Shown here piece by piece: positions 26,300 to 34,811 of a stretch of DNA of 64,000 nucleotides (the stretch's first letter is position 1; every line of letters begins with the position of its first letter). The notes beneath the pieces are model-generated. The model was not told the DNA's origin. It saw only the letters and a program-made list of their open reading frames with translations, and did no database searches. The position numbers and the translations under genes are program-made. The DNA comes from Pseudomonas sp. PSE14 (GTDB lineage: Bacteria > Pseudomonadota > Gammaproteobacteria > Pseudomonadales > Pseudomonadaceae). The DNA lies in assembly GCF_029203285.1 (NCBI RefSeq), contig NZ_CP115669.1, positions 806,001-870,000 of the forward strand, written 5' to 3'.

Positions 26300-27331
26300 T
26301 CAGTAACCGTTGGGCCAGGTGTCGGAGAGCCGGTAGCCTTCGGGCCACGGATCGTCCGGGTCGAGCAGGTGCTGGTGGGTGCCGGTGATCCAGGCACGCC
26401 CGGCGATGCGCGGGTGGATGGCCGCCTTGCCGCCGACGTTGGTGAGGCCGTCGATGCGGCAGTGGAACTGCGAGCCGATGATCGAGTGACCGACGAAGCG
26501 GTCGCCGTCCTTCAACTGGCCCTTGGCATGCAGCACGGCCATGCGTGCCGAGCAGCCGGTGCCGCAGGGCGAGCGGTCGATCTTGCCGGGGCGGATCACC
26601 ACGGCGTTGCGGCCGTGCAGTACGCCGTCGATGCGCTCCACCGGGGCGGCCAGCTGGCAGAAGGAGATGTGTGCCCAGTCGCGGTTTTCCGGATGGACGA
26701 AGCCCAGCTGCTGGTTGGCGGCGTGGGTGATCTTCAGCCCGGTGGCGACCAGGTCGGCGGCCTCCGAGGCGTGCAGGCTGAAGCCCAGCGCGTGGGCGTC
26801 GGCGATGACGAAGCTGTCGCCGCCATAGGCGGTGTCCACCTGCAGCGAGCCGAGGCCTTCCACCTCGATCCAGGCGTCGAGCTTGTCGGCGAAGGAGGGC
26901 AGGTTGCGCACTTCTACGCGCTGCACCTTGCCATCCTTACAGTCGGCCACGGCCTCGATCAGCCCGCCGGGAGCTTCCAGGGTCAGGCGGGTCTGCGGTT
27001 CCTGCATCGGCAGGATGCCGCTATCGAGCAGCACGGTGCTCACGCACAGCGAATTGGAGCCGGACATCGGCGGGGTGTCCGCCGGCTCCATGATGATCCA
27101 GCCCATCTGCGCGCGCGGGTCCTTTGCCGGGACCAGCAGGTTCACGTGGCGGAACACGCCGCCGCGCGGCTCGTTGAGGACGAAGTTGCGCAGCGTGTTG
27201 TCGCTGGCGATCCAGCGCGACTGCGCCCACAGGGTGTCGCCCGGCGGCGGGGCGACGCCGCCGACGATGACGTCGCCGACCTCGCCTTCGGCGTGGCAGC
27301 TGACCACGTGGATGATCTTGCTCGAACGCAT
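26300..27331 (-). CDS. Proline racemase/hydroxyproline epimerase family protein, Ser/Cys type
   Basis: A 343-residue protein of the proline racemase superfamily. The first catalytic position is Ser90 ([12 protein letters not shown]) where racemases and 4-hydroxyproline epimerases have Cys. The second is Cys256 ([11 protein letters not shown]). Known relatives with a Cys/Thr pair are trans-3-hydroxyproline dehydratases, and Ser/Cys members are reported to have weak or bifunctional epimerase/dehydratase activity. A role on 3-hydroxyproline or another hydroxyproline isomer therefore seems likely. It is the last gene of the six-gene unit starting at 32135, and 160 bp after the transporter ATPase. 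The window also has a canonical Cys/Cys epimerase (35913), so this is a paralog with a different job. Confidence 0.85.
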   Translation of the reverse strand: MRSSKIIHVVSCHAEGEVGDVIVGGVAPPPGDTLWAQSRWIASDNTLRNFVLNEPRGGVFRHVNLLVPAKDPRAQMGWIIMEPADTPPMSGSNSLCVSTVLLDSGILPMQEPQTRLTLEAPGGLIEAVADCKDGKVQRVEVRNLPSFADKLDAWIEVEGLGSLQVDTAYGGDSFVIADAHALGFSLHASEAADLVATGLKITHAANQQLGFVHPENRDWAHISFCQLAAPVERIDGVLHGRNAVVIRPGKIDRSPCGTGCSARMAVLHAKGQLKDGDRFVGHSIIGSQFHCRIDGLTNVGGKAAIHPRIAGRAWITGTHQHLLDPDDPWPEGYRLSDTWPNGY

Positions 27332-27362
27332 GTCTATCTCCTGACTTTGTGCCGCCTGCCTT

Positions 27363-27481
27363 CCCTCACCCCAGCCCTCTCCCGGAGGGAGAGGGAGCAG
27401 GTCGTGCCGGCTGACGCTGTGGTTTCACCCTGCTCCGAACAGTCCCCTCTCCCGCTTGCGGGAGAGGGTTAGGGAGAGGGG
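27363..27481. repeat. CCCTCTCCC-type intergenic repeat pair
   Basis: Two copies of a short dyad, CCCTCTCCCGGAGGGAGAGGG and CCCTCTCCCGCTTGCGGGAGAGGG-like, lie in the spacer between the ATPase gene and the Ser/Cys racemase-family gene. A related stretch (CCTCACCCTCGCCTCTCCC) occurs at about 25177. These are common low-complexity intergenic palindromes. Confidence 0.65.
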
Positions 27482-27490
27482 CTCTTGTTT

Positions 27491-28213
27491 CTAGTTCACC
27501 GACCGAAGGAACTCCGCCGTCTCCGCCCGCTGCGGATTGCCGATCACCTGCTCCGGTGCGCCGATTTCATGCACCAGGCCATTGCGGAAGAACGCCACGC
27601 GGTCGGACACGTCGCGGGCGAAGCGGATTTCGTGGGTCACCAGCACCATGGTCATGCCTTCCTCGGCGAGCAGGCGCATGGTGTCGAGCACCTCGCCCAC
27701 CAGCTGCGGGTCGAGCGCCGAGGTGGCTTCGTCGAACAGCATGTAGTCCGGCGACATGGCCAACGCGCGGGCGATCGCCATGCGCTGCTGCTGACCGCCG
27801 GAGAGCTTGTTGGGGAAGACCTTGAGCTTGTCGCCCAGGCCCACGTGCTTGAGCTGCTTCACCGCCATCGCCTCGGCTTCTTCCTTGCTCTGGCCGAGTA
27901 CCTTGCGCGGGGCCAGCATGACGTTCTCCAGCACGGTGAGGTGCGGGAAGGCGTTCCATTGCTGGAAGACGATGCCGATCTTCTGCCGCAGCCTGTTCAG
28001 GTCGGTGGTCCTGGCATGGACCTCGGTGCCGTCGACGCGGATCTTGCCGCGCTGGATCGGCTCCAGGCCGTTGATGCACATCAGCAGGGTGGACTTGCCC
28101 GAGCCCGAGCCGCCGATGATCGAGACCACTTCGCCTTTCTTCACGGTCAGGCTCACGCCCTTGACCACTTCGAGATCGCCGTAGGCTTTGTGCACGTTGT
28201 CGATTTCAATCAT
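27491..28213 (-). CDS. Polar amino-acid ABC transporter ATP-binding protein
   Basis: A 240-residue ATPase of the GlnQ/HisP/ArtP class. Walker A is GGSGSGKST, the signature is LSGGQQQRMAIARAL, Walker B is YMLFDEATSALDPQ and the switch region is LVTHEIRFARDV. Its length and lack of a C-terminal regulatory domain fit the polar amino-acid uptake family. It overlaps the preceding permease gene by eight bases and completes an importer with two permeases and the binding protein encoded at 31323. The context assigns it to hydroxyproline uptake. Confidence 0.9.
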   Translation of the reverse strand: MIEIDNVHKAYGDLEVVKGVSLTVKKGEVVSIIGGSGSGKSTLLMCINGLEPIQRGKIRVDGTEVHARTTDLNRLRQKIGIVFQQWNAFPHLTVLENVMLAPRKVLGQSKEEAEAMAVKQLKHVGLGDKLKVFPNKLSGGQQQRMAIARALAMSPDYMLFDEATSALDPQLVGEVLDTMRLLAEEGMTMVLVTHEIRFARDVSDRVAFFRNGLVHEIGAPEQVIGNPQRAETAEFLRSVN

Positions 28214-28856
28214 TTTCCTGCCACCTTCTTTCCAGACGGGTGCCGAGGCGCGCCACCACCCAGCTCATGAGGTAATAGATGATCCCGGCGATGCATAGCA
28301 CCAGCAGGGGCTCCTGAATGCGCGTGACGATGGTCTGCGAAGCGCGCAGCAACTCGACGATGCCGATCCACATGACCAGCGCGGTGTCCTTCATCACCCC
28401 CAGCACCAGGTTCAGCCAGCCGGGGAAGGCCACGCGGGTGGCCAGCGGCAGGACGATGTAGCGCAGGTCCTGCCAGTAGGAGAGGCCCAGCGAGCGGCTG
28501 GCGCGGCGCAGGTTGGGCTGCACGGCGAGGATGCCGCTGCGGACGATCTCGGTGCAGTACGCCGCCGCGTAGATGCCCAGCACCAGGCAGCCGACGGAGA
28601 AGGCGCTCCAGTTCAACCCGGCGATGCTTTTCAGCGAGTTGAACAGCACGAACTGGATCAGCAGCGGCACGCTGCGGAACAGGTCGAGGAACCAGCCCAG
28701 CGGCAGGCTGGCGCGTGGCAGGGTGGCGCGCAGCCAGCCCAGCAGCACGCCGGCCAGGGTGCCGATGAGCATGGCGGCGATGGTCAGCTTGACGGTGACC
28801 CAGGCTCCCTGGAGGAGGAACTGCAGGTCATTGGCGGTGAAGCTCGTTTCGAACAT
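28206..28856 (-). CDS. Polar amino-acid ABC transporter permease 1
   Basis: A 216-residue inner-membrane permease of the HisM/GlnP family. The N-terminal segment is LLQGAWVTVKLTIAAMLIGTLAGVLLGW, the docking region is QPNLRRASRSLGLSYWQDLRYIVLPLA, and FRSVPLLIQFVLFNSL is a family block. The gene starts 12 bp after the stop of the second permease gene and overlaps the ATPase gene. The pair of permeases is expected to form the heterodimeric channel. Confidence 0.9.
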   Translation of the reverse strand: MFETSFTANDLQFLLQGAWVTVKLTIAAMLIGTLAGVLLGWLRATLPRASLPLGWFLDLFRSVPLLIQFVLFNSLKSIAGLNWSAFSVGCLVLGIYAAAYCTEIVRSGILAVQPNLRRASRSLGLSYWQDLRYIVLPLATRVAFPGWLNLVLGVMKDTALVMWIGIVELLRASQTIVTRIQEPLLVLCIAGIIYYLMSWVVARLGTRLERRWQEND

Positions 28857-28868
28857 GCCGTGCCTCCC

Positions 28869-29534
28869 TTAGTAGCGGAACAGACGCCAGCCCAGCAGGC
28901 GGGCGGCCGCCACGATGACCTTGGCGATGATGTAATAGAGCACCGCGGCCAGGGCGAAGTACTCGAAGGTGCGGAAGGTGCGCACGTTGAAGTCCTGGGT
29001 GACGCCGGTGAGGTCGTTGTTGAGCCCCACCACCACGCCCAGAGAGGTCATCAGCACCGCCCAGACCATCTGGTTCGTCAGCGGGTAGAAGACGATGCGC
29101 AGCAGCTGCGGAATGACGATCAGCCGGTACGCCTGGAAGGCGCTCATGCCCAGCGAGCGCGCGGCGCGCATCTGGGTGTCCGGCACGGCTTTCAGGCCGC
29201 CGCGGAAGTTCTCCGCGAGGTAGCCCGCGTTGTTGAAGGTGATCCCCGCCAGCAGCGCCACCCAGGAGCTGACGTGCAGGCCGAAGGAACCCAGGCCGAA
29301 GTACAGGATGTAGATCTGGAACAGCGACGGGGTGTTGCGCGCGATCGATACCCAGGTATCGGCGAAGCCCTTCAGCCACGGATTCTTCATCTGCCGCATG
29401 ACGGTCAGCAGCAGGGCGATGAGCACGCCCAGGAGCATCGACAGGGCGGCGGTCTCCAGGGTCACCAGGGCGCCGCCGAGCATGTCAGGCAGCGCCTTGA
29501 AGGCGGAGCGCCAGTGGAAGCTGTAGTTGAACAT
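28869..29534 (-). CDS. Polar amino-acid ABC transporter permease 2
   Basis: A 221-residue inner-membrane permease of the HisM/GlnP family. Family segments are MLGGALVTLETAALSMLLGVLIALLL, SIARNTPSLFQIYILYFGLG and the EAA-like MRAARSLGMSAFQAYRLIVIPQLLRI. The ATG at 29534 is set by a one-base overlap with the stop of the dehydratase gene (TGATG), so translation is probably coupled. Longer in-frame readings run inside that dehydratase gene in another frame and are rejected. Confidence 0.9.
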   Translation of the reverse strand: MFNYSFHWRSAFKALPDMLGGALVTLETAALSMLLGVLIALLLTVMRQMKNPWLKGFADTWVSIARNTPSLFQIYILYFGLGSFGLHVSSWVALLAGITFNNAGYLAENFRGGLKAVPDTQMRAARSLGMSAFQAYRLIVIPQLLRIVFYPLTNQMVWAVLMTSLGVVVGLNNDLTGVTQDFNVRTFRTFEYFALAAVLYYIIAKVIVAAARLLGWRLFRY

Positions 29535-31312
29535 CAGTGTGCCTCCCCGCTCAGCCAGGCCGGCACGCCACCGTCGGCACGTGCGCTGCAGGCCGCCTCG
29601 ACGCACGCAGCCAGGCTGCCGAAATGCACCTGACGGCCGGCCAGGCCCGGACCGTAGTGGGCGTATTTCGCCGAGTTGGTGATCAGCGTGGTGCAGTGCG
29701 GCGGGATGATCGGCTCGCCGAGCATGCACCAGCAGGTGTCGTTGACCAGCAGTGCGCCGAAGTCCTGCAGCACCTGCACGTGTCCCGCTGCCCGCGCCTG
29801 TTCCTGCACGGCGCGGCCGAGGGTGATGACCAGCGCGACGTCCGGATGCTTGCGGCGCCCGGCCAGCAGTTGGGCGAGGCTGGCGCATTCGCTGGCGGAG
29901 AAGTGCGGGTTGCCCAGGGACACCAGCTGCACGGTCGGCTCGCTGGCGCGGTCCAGCTCGCGCCAGGTGGCGACCAGGTCCGCCGGGGTGACGCGCAACT
30001 GCTGGCGCGGCGCCTGGCCGCCGAGGGCGGTGGCGACGTCCGGCGCTTCCGGGGTTACTCCGGCAACGTGGAACATCGGCGCCGCCGAGGTGGTGGCGAA
30101 GGCCGCACCGAAGGCTTTCAGCGCGTCGCTGTCCGGGGCCAGCGCTTGCAGGCCTTCGACCACCGGGATGCGGCTGCCGCACAGCGAACCGATGTGGTAG
30201 CCGAGCAGCGGGTAGAGCGACTCGTCATGGGCCGCCGGCAGTTCGACATCCACCCGCAGCGTGGCCAGTCGGCCCTCGTCGCGGTGACTGCCGACGTTCG
30301 GCGCGCGGCCGGTGAGGGCGATGCAGATGTCGAGGTAATCCGGGTACTTCAGGGTGCGCGCGCCGAGCACGCTGTTGGCGTACACCACGGCGTTGGACTC
30401 GGCCCAGACCACCTGGTCGCCGAGGCCCGGCGCGCTGTCCAGCAGGTAGGGCGCGCAGGTGTAGCTGAGCTGCGCGCCCATCGCCATGTAGGCGTCGCCC
30501 ACCGCGCTGGCGGGCTCGCCGAAGTCCTTGTCTACCCCCAGCTCGCGCCAGCGGCGGTGGTCCACGGAAATCGAATTGAGGGTGGTCGGCACGCGGACCT
30601 TGGCGCCCCATTCCACCAGTTGGCGGGCGAAGCGCAGGCTCGCGGGGCCGGTGTAGATGCAACCGTCGATGTGCGCCTGGGTCACGTCCAGCAGGTCCTT
30701 GGCGCCTTGCAATGCGGCCATGCGCAGGAGGATCTGCATGGCTGCCTGGGCCGCCTTGCCGTGCGCGCCTTCGAGCAGGGCGCGATCATCGGCGTCCAGC
30801 GCCAGGCCCTCGGGCAGTGGTCCGGCATCGCTGGCCATCACGCCCCGCCAGTCATCGGCGGGGCGCTGTGGATGGAGCGTTACCCGGTCATCTTCGATGC
30901 GCGCCCAGACACCGCCGGCGAGCCGCTCGAAGCCGTCACGCCCCAGGCACAGCACCGGGATCGCGCGGCCGAACAGCACCTGCGCCACCAGCACGCCGAG
31001 GGTGAGGATTTCGTCCGGCTCGGCCAACAGCAAGGCCGCTGGCGCGTGGCCATTGAGCAGCATTTCCAGCATCACGCTGCTGCCGGTGCAGGAGCCGCGT
31101 CCGCAGGGGATCGCCAGCACCCGGCCGGACAGCAGGCTGCCGCTGAGCGGGTGGTGGCGGTCGATGACTTCGCTCGTATAGGGATCGACGCCACCCCACA
31201 GGCTCAGCCCCGTCCCCGCGTACAACAGCGCCCCCTCGGCGCTGCCGCCCATCAGGACGCGGCCGCTGAGGGCCTCGTCCATAACGTCTGATGCATGCAT
31301 CGAAGACATCAT
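29534..31312 (-). CDS. Aconitase X-type cis-3-hydroxy-L-proline dehydratase (fused)
   Basis: A polypeptide of about 592 residues combining the aconitase-X small domain (DUF126; residues ~10-130, with GGVDPYTSEVIDRHHPLSG and AIPCGRGSCTGSSVMLEMLLNG) and the large domain (DUF521; residues ~190-590). Conserved large-domain segments are DGCIYTGPASLRFA, VPTTLNSISVDHRRW, QLSYTCAPYL, WAESNAVVYANSVLGART and LGYHIGSLCG. Fused AcnX proteins in hydroxyproline clusters dehydrate cis-3-hydroxy-L-proline to pyrroline-2-carboxylate (LhpI of Azospirillum). The product would be reduced to proline by the lhpD gene product. Several in-frame ATGs (31312, 31309, 31300, 31282) compete and none has a clear ribosome-binding site. 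The chosen one starts 10 bases after the binding-protein stop. Confidence 0.85.
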   Translation of the reverse strand: MMSSMHASDVMDEALSGRVLMGGSAEGALLYAGTGLSLWGGVDPYTSEVIDRHHPLSGSLLSGRVLAIPCGRGSCTGSSVMLEMLLNGHAPAALLLAEPDEILTLGVLVAQVLFGRAIPVLCLGRDGFERLAGGVWARIEDDRVTLHPQRPADDWRGVMASDAGPLPEGLALDADDRALLEGAHGKAAQAAMQILLRMAALQGAKDLLDVTQAHIDGCIYTGPASLRFARQLVEWGAKVRVPTTLNSISVDHRRWRELGVDKDFGEPASAVGDAYMAMGAQLSYTCAPYLLDSAPGLGDQVVWAESNAVVYANSVLGARTLKYPDYLDICIALTGRAPNVGSHRDEGRLATLRVDVELPAAHDESLYPLLGYHIGSLCGSRIPVVEGLQALAPDSDALKAFGAAFATTSAAPMFHVAGVTPEAPDVATALGGQAPRQQLRVTPADLVATWRELDRASEPTVQLVSLGNPHFSASECASLAQLLAGRRKHPDVALVITLGRAVQEQARAAGHVQVLQDFGALLVNDTCWCMLGEPIIPPHCTTLITNSAKYAHYGPGLAGRQVHFGSLAACVEAACSARADGGVPAWLSGEAH

Positions 31313-31322
31313 CGGTCTGCCG

Positions 31323-32135
31323 TCAGTAGTACACGTGGGGAACGGTGAGTTCGACCGGGGTACCACCGACCCACTTGTCGTACAGCTCGGCGTAGCGGCC
31401 GGTGCGCACCTGCTGGTTGACGAACAGGTTGAGGTAGTTGATCAGGCCGAACTCGTTGCGCTGGGCGGCCAGCGACACATAGTCGATGACGTAGGGCGCA
31501 TTGCCCGCCACTTTCAGGCCCTTGTACTTGCCGGACTTCAGGGTGGAAGCGGCGACGGTGTTGGTGACCACGGTGGCGTCGATGTGGCCCTGGGCGACGG
31601 CGAGGATGGTGTCGTTCTGGGTCTGGTAGGCGCGGAAGCTGCCGTTGCCCCACTTCTTCACGTCCTTCTCCAGGGCGATGGCTTCATAGGTGCCGCTGGT
31701 GTTGCCCACCGGACGGCCCTTGATGTCGGCGTAGCTGTTGATGCCGGTGTCTTCGCGGGTCAGCACTACCATCTGGAAGGCGAAGTAGGGCACGGTCATG
31801 CCCACGGTCTTGGCGCGCTCCAGGGTGTCGGAGGTGGAAGCGACGATGACGTCGGCGCGGCCGGAGACCAGCGCCGGGATGCGGTCGGGGAAGGGCGTTT
31901 CGACGACTTCGGCGGTGACGCCGAGGACTTTCGCCAGGTCGTTGCAATAGTCGACGTCGAAGCCCACCGGGTTGTTCTGCGCATCGCGCGAGCCCATGGG
32001 CGGGAAGTCCAGGGTCACCGCGCAGCGCAGCTTGCCGGATTCGATGATGTCGTCGAGCTTGTCGGCCTGGGCCTGACTGATAAGGAAGGTACTGGCAACA
32101 GCGGTGAGGGCTACAGCGATTCGACTGAATTTCAT
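31323..32135 (-). CDS. Polar amino-acid ABC transporter substrate-binding protein
   Basis: A 270-residue periplasmic binding protein of SBP family 3. The signal peptide is MKFSRIAVALTAVASTFLIS with likely cleavage after AQA. The mature protein begins DKLDDIIESGKLRCAVTLDFPPMG, the usual family opening, followed by NPVGFDVDYCNDLAKVLG. It is the first gene of a leftward six-gene unit (binding protein, dehydratase, two permeases, ATPase, racemase-family protein). Its upstream region has a 14-bp palindrome of the same type as the lhpC site. Context assigns it to hydroxyproline binding. Confidence 0.9.
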   Translation of the reverse strand: MKFSRIAVALTAVASTFLISQAQADKLDDIIESGKLRCAVTLDFPPMGSRDAQNNPVGFDVDYCNDLAKVLGVTAEVVETPFPDRIPALVSGRADVIVASTSDTLERAKTVGMTVPYFAFQMVVLTREDTGINSYADIKGRPVGNTSGTYEAIALEKDVKKWGNGSFRAYQTQNDTILAVAQGHIDATVVTNTVAASTLKSGKYKGLKVAGNAPYVIDYVSLAAQRNEFGLINYLNLFVNQQVRTGRYAELYDKWVGGTPVELTVPHVYY

Positions 32136-32183
32136 GGGGGCCTCGCTCTGGTCAGTGTTGTGCAGTGATTTTTGTATTAGGGA

Positions 32184-32197
32184 TTTCGTATACGATA
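32184..32197. promoter_or_regulatory. Predicted GntR operator upstream of the importer operon
   Basis: TTTCGTATACGATA matches the 26203 palindrome at 12 of 14 positions. It lies about 50 bp upstream of the binding-protein start codon, between this gene and the AraC-type regulator gene. Confidence 0.72.
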
Positions 32198-32375
32198 TTT
32201 TCTAGAGCAAGGCATGTGCCAGAAATCGTCCGAGCGGGTGTCGTGGGACGCAGGCCCCGCCGTTGAGGGGGCGGACCCTTGGTAAGCGAGGGAAGTGGCT
32301 GAAGGGATGCTTCCGAAGGCTGTTACCGAATGAAGCAGGCGAGTGTTTCGCTGCCCCGAATGGAAGCACTGCGAG

Positions 32376-33128
32376 TCAGCGCAGCGTGGCCTGCGACTCG
32401 CGGTACTGGGTCGGCGACAGCCCGGTGAGGGCGCGGAACTGGCGGCTGAAGGCGCTGTGGTCGGTGTAGCCGCAGCGCAGGGCGATCTCGGTGATCGGCA
32501 GGTCTTCGGTGAGCAGGCGGGTGGCGGCGCCGAGGCGCGCCTTGTGGATCATCTGCCGTGGCGTGAGCTGGAAGATGCGCTTGCAGTGACGCTCCAACTG
32601 GGCGACGGACAGACCGGCCAGCTCGGTGAGTTCACTGAGGTTGATCGGCTTGTCGAAGTGCTCGCGGATATAGGCGTCCACCGTGGCCAGGCGCTGGTAT
32701 GCCGGATGGGTCGATTGCGCCGCCTGCAGGTCGCTGGAGATGCCGGCCATGCCGATGACGTTACCTTTTGCATCGCGCAGCGCCAGCTTGTGGGTCAGGC
32801 ACCAGCCGGGCTGGCGTGCAGGGTAGAGGTGCAGTTCCAGCTGGTCGCTGAGCTGCCCGCCGGTTTCCAGCACGCGGCGGTCCTGCTCGGTGTAGATCGG
32901 CCCGAAGCGCGAGGGGAAGACGTCCTCGGCGGTGCGCCCGAGCAGCTCGCCGGCATCCTTCACGCCGCAACGCCGTGCCAGGGTCCGGTTGACCATCACG
33001 TAGCGCGCGGCGGTGTCCTTGATGAAGAACACCACGCCGGGCATGGCGTCTAGCAGCGGGGTGATCTGCTGCAGGGTCTGCAGCAGGCTGTCCAGGTCGC
33101 GGGCGCCCTGGGGAATCAGGTCGTGCAT
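32376..33128 (-). CDS. AraC-family regulator with N-terminal PAS domain
   Basis: A 250-residue regulator. Residues ~10-130 form a PAS sensor (ITPLLDAMPGVVFFIKDTAARYVMVNRTLARRCG, FPSRFGPIYTEQDRRVL). Residues ~150-250 form a two-HTH AraC domain (INLSELTELAGLSVAQLERHCKRIF, ITEIALRCGYTDHSAFSRQFRALTGLSP). A PAS-AraC regulator occupies the equivalent place in the P. aeruginosa hydroxyproline cluster and, as I recall it, is called LhpR. This gene is therefore probably the substrate-responsive activator. It stands alone between the D-hydroxyproline dehydrogenase genes and the importer operon. The ATG at 33128 removes a long low-quality upstream extension. Confidence 0.87.
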   Translation of the reverse strand: MHDLIPQGARDLDSLLQTLQQITPLLDAMPGVVFFIKDTAARYVMVNRTLARRCGVKDAGELLGRTAEDVFPSRFGPIYTEQDRRVLETGGQLSDQLELHLYPARQPGWCLTHKLALRDAKGNVIGMAGISSDLQAAQSTHPAYQRLATVDAYIREHFDKPINLSELTELAGLSVAQLERHCKRIFQLTPRQMIHKARLGAATRLLTEDLPITEIALRCGYTDHSAFSRQFRALTGLSPTQYRESQATLR

Positions 33129-33204
33129 CGGGAAGCGGCTTGGCTGTCGGAACACGGCTGAAGATACGGGACGAATACGCCAGGGGGAAGCTGCGTGTGC
33201 GTGC

Positions 33205-33313
33205 GTAGGGCGGGAGGTAGAGACGGCGAATAAAGCGTGCCGCTTTATCCGCCTTACGGGGTGCGATGTGTGAGGCGGACGTAGGGCGCATAACGCCTCA
33301 AGCGTTATCCGCC
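33205..33313. repeat. Two GTAGGGCG-type hairpin repeats
   Basis: A hairpin built from GGCGAATAAAGCG / CGCTTTATCCGCC (about 33222-33254) and a second from GTAGGGCGCATAACGCC / GGCGTTATCCGCC-like arms (33281-33313) occupy most of the spacer between the AraC gene and the dehydrogenase alpha gene. They are the same family as the unit at 6990. Confidence 0.75.
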
Positions 33314-33330
33314 ACTCGCCGCTTGTGCCT

Positions 33331-34578
33331 TCAGTCTTCGGCCAACTGCAACAAGGTTTCCACCCGCGCCGGGCTGAACGGCGGGCGCGGCGCCGGCGGT
33401 TGCCAGCCGAACAGTTGCTGCGCCGCCGCGCCACACACGCGGCCCTGGCAGGCGCCCATGCCGCAGCGGCTGGCGAGCTTGGCGGCGGTCCAGTCCGGTT
33501 TGCCGGCGAGGGCCGAGTAGGGCACGTCCTCGCAGCGGCAGACCAGGGTGTCCGGCTCGGCCAGTTGGCTCAGGCGCGGGGCGAGGGCGAAGTCGCGCCG
33601 CAGTGCATCGGCGAAGCCCTGCCAGCGCTGGCGCTGCGGCCACAGTGAGCGGGCGTGTTCGTGTTCGCCCACGGCTGCATGGCCGGCAATGCTGCCTTCC
33701 ACCAGCGCCAGTTCGGAGCCGCCGAAACCGGTGCATTCGCCCGCCGCGTAGATACCGGCGCGGGTGCTCGCCTGCCAGGCATCGATGCGGATCGCGCCGT
33801 TCTCGATGGTGCAGCCCAGCGCCTGGCCGAGCTGGGTGTTGGGGACCAGGCCGAACCCACAGGCCAGGCGGTCGCATTCGATTTCCACCACCTTGCCGCC
33901 CTGGTTCAGGCGCACGGCTTCGAGACGGTCGCAGCCCAGCGCGGCGACCACATGGCTGTCCGCGCGGTAGGTCCGGTCGTAGAGACCGAAGGACTGCAGC
34001 AGCTTGTTCGGCCAGCGCGGCAGCTTCATCGCGAAGCGCGCCAGCGCAGGCCACGAAGCCTGCTCGGCGATGCGCAGGACGCGGGCGCCGTTGCTGCGGG
34101 CGGTGCCGGCACTGGCCAGCAGCAACGGTCCGCTGCCGGCGATCACCACGCGTTGCCCGTCGACCGGCATGCCGCCCTTGATCAGCGCCTGCAAACCGCC
34201 GGCGCCGGTAACACCCGGCAGCGTCCAGCCGGGGAAGGGCAGCAGCAGTTCGCGGGCGCCGGTGCAGAGGATCAGCTTGCGGTAATCCAGCCGCCAGCCG
34301 CGCTCGGCATCTTCCAGCAGCAGACCCTGTTCGCCGGCCAACGCCACCACGCGGGTGCCGTTGTGAATGCGGATATTGGCGCAGGCGACAACCTTCTCGC
34401 GCAATTCGATGGCCGCGCGCGGCAGATGCGCATCCGGACCGTCGCGCCAGATCTGGCCGCCGGGCAACGGATTGTCGTCGAGGATGACGATGTTGGCGCC
34501 GCTCGGTGCGGCAGCGAGAGCGGCGGACAGCCCGGCCGGGCCGGCGCCGACGATGACGATATCGGCCACTGCGCTCAT
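33331..34578 (-). CDS. D-hydroxyproline dehydrogenase, NAD(P)/FAD-type alpha subunit
   Basis: A 415-residue flavoprotein with the N-terminal FAD motif DIVIVGAGPAGLSAALAAAPSGA and a second nucleotide motif around RVVIAGSGPLLLASAG. At the C-terminus is a BFD-like Fe-S segment: LVCRCEDV then CGMGACQGRVCG, giving the cysteine pattern of cluster-binding adapters. Such proteins, with a small ferredoxin-like subunit and a DAO-family subunit, form the heteromeric D-hydroxyproline dehydrogenase that oxidises cis-4-hydroxy-D-proline. Its start overlaps the stop of the small Fe-S subunit gene by four bases. It ends the leftward unit that begins with the GntR gene. Confidence 0.87.
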   Translation of the reverse strand: MSAVADIVIVGAGPAGLSAALAAAPSGANIVILDDNPLPGGQIWRDGPDAHLPRAAIELREKVVACANIRIHNGTRVVALAGEQGLLLEDAERGWRLDYRKLILCTGARELLLPFPGWTLPGVTGAGGLQALIKGGMPVDGQRVVIAGSGPLLLASAGTARSNGARVLRIAEQASWPALARFAMKLPRWPNKLLQSFGLYDRTYRADSHVVAALGCDRLEAVRLNQGGKVVEIECDRLACGFGLVPNTQLGQALGCTIENGAIRIDAWQASTRAGIYAAGECTGFGGSELALVEGSIAGHAAVGEHEHARSLWPQRQRWQGFADALRRDFALAPRLSQLAEPDTLVCRCEDVPYSALAGKPDWTAAKLASRCGMGACQGRVCGAAAQQLFGWQPPAPRPPFSPARVETLLQLAED

Positions 34579-34811
34579 GGGCGGGTCTCCACCTGCATGC
34601 CGTCGCGGCACAGGGTCTGGCAGGCCAGGCGGCGCTGGCCGTCGATGCTCACCCGGCATTCCTGGCAGACGCCCATGCCGCACAGCGGCGCGCGGCGTTG
34701 GCCGCTGACCGAGGTGCGGGTGGTGCCGTCGCCACCCAGGGCGAGCGCGGCGGCCACCGTGGTGCCGGCGGCGACCCGCAGCGGGCGGCCGTCGAGGATC
34801 AGGTCAGGCAT
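34575..34811 (-). CDS. (2Fe-2S) ferredoxin-like gamma subunit of D-hydroxyproline dehydrogenase
   Basis: A 78-residue protein of the Fer2_4 type. Four cysteines at 44, 49, 52 and 64 (APLCGMGVCQEC...LACQ) match the plant-type 2Fe-2S pattern C-x4-C-x2-C-x11-C. Proteins of this size sit between the two flavoprotein subunits of heteromeric D-hydroxyproline and related dehydrogenases and carry electrons between them. The gene overlaps both neighbours (eight bases with the DAO-type gene, four with the alpha gene), indicating a tightly coupled complex. Confidence 0.88.
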   Translation of the reverse strand: MPDLILDGRPLRVAAGTTVAAALALGGDGTTRTSVSGQRRAPLCGMGVCQECRVSIDGQRRLACQTLCRDGMQVETRP

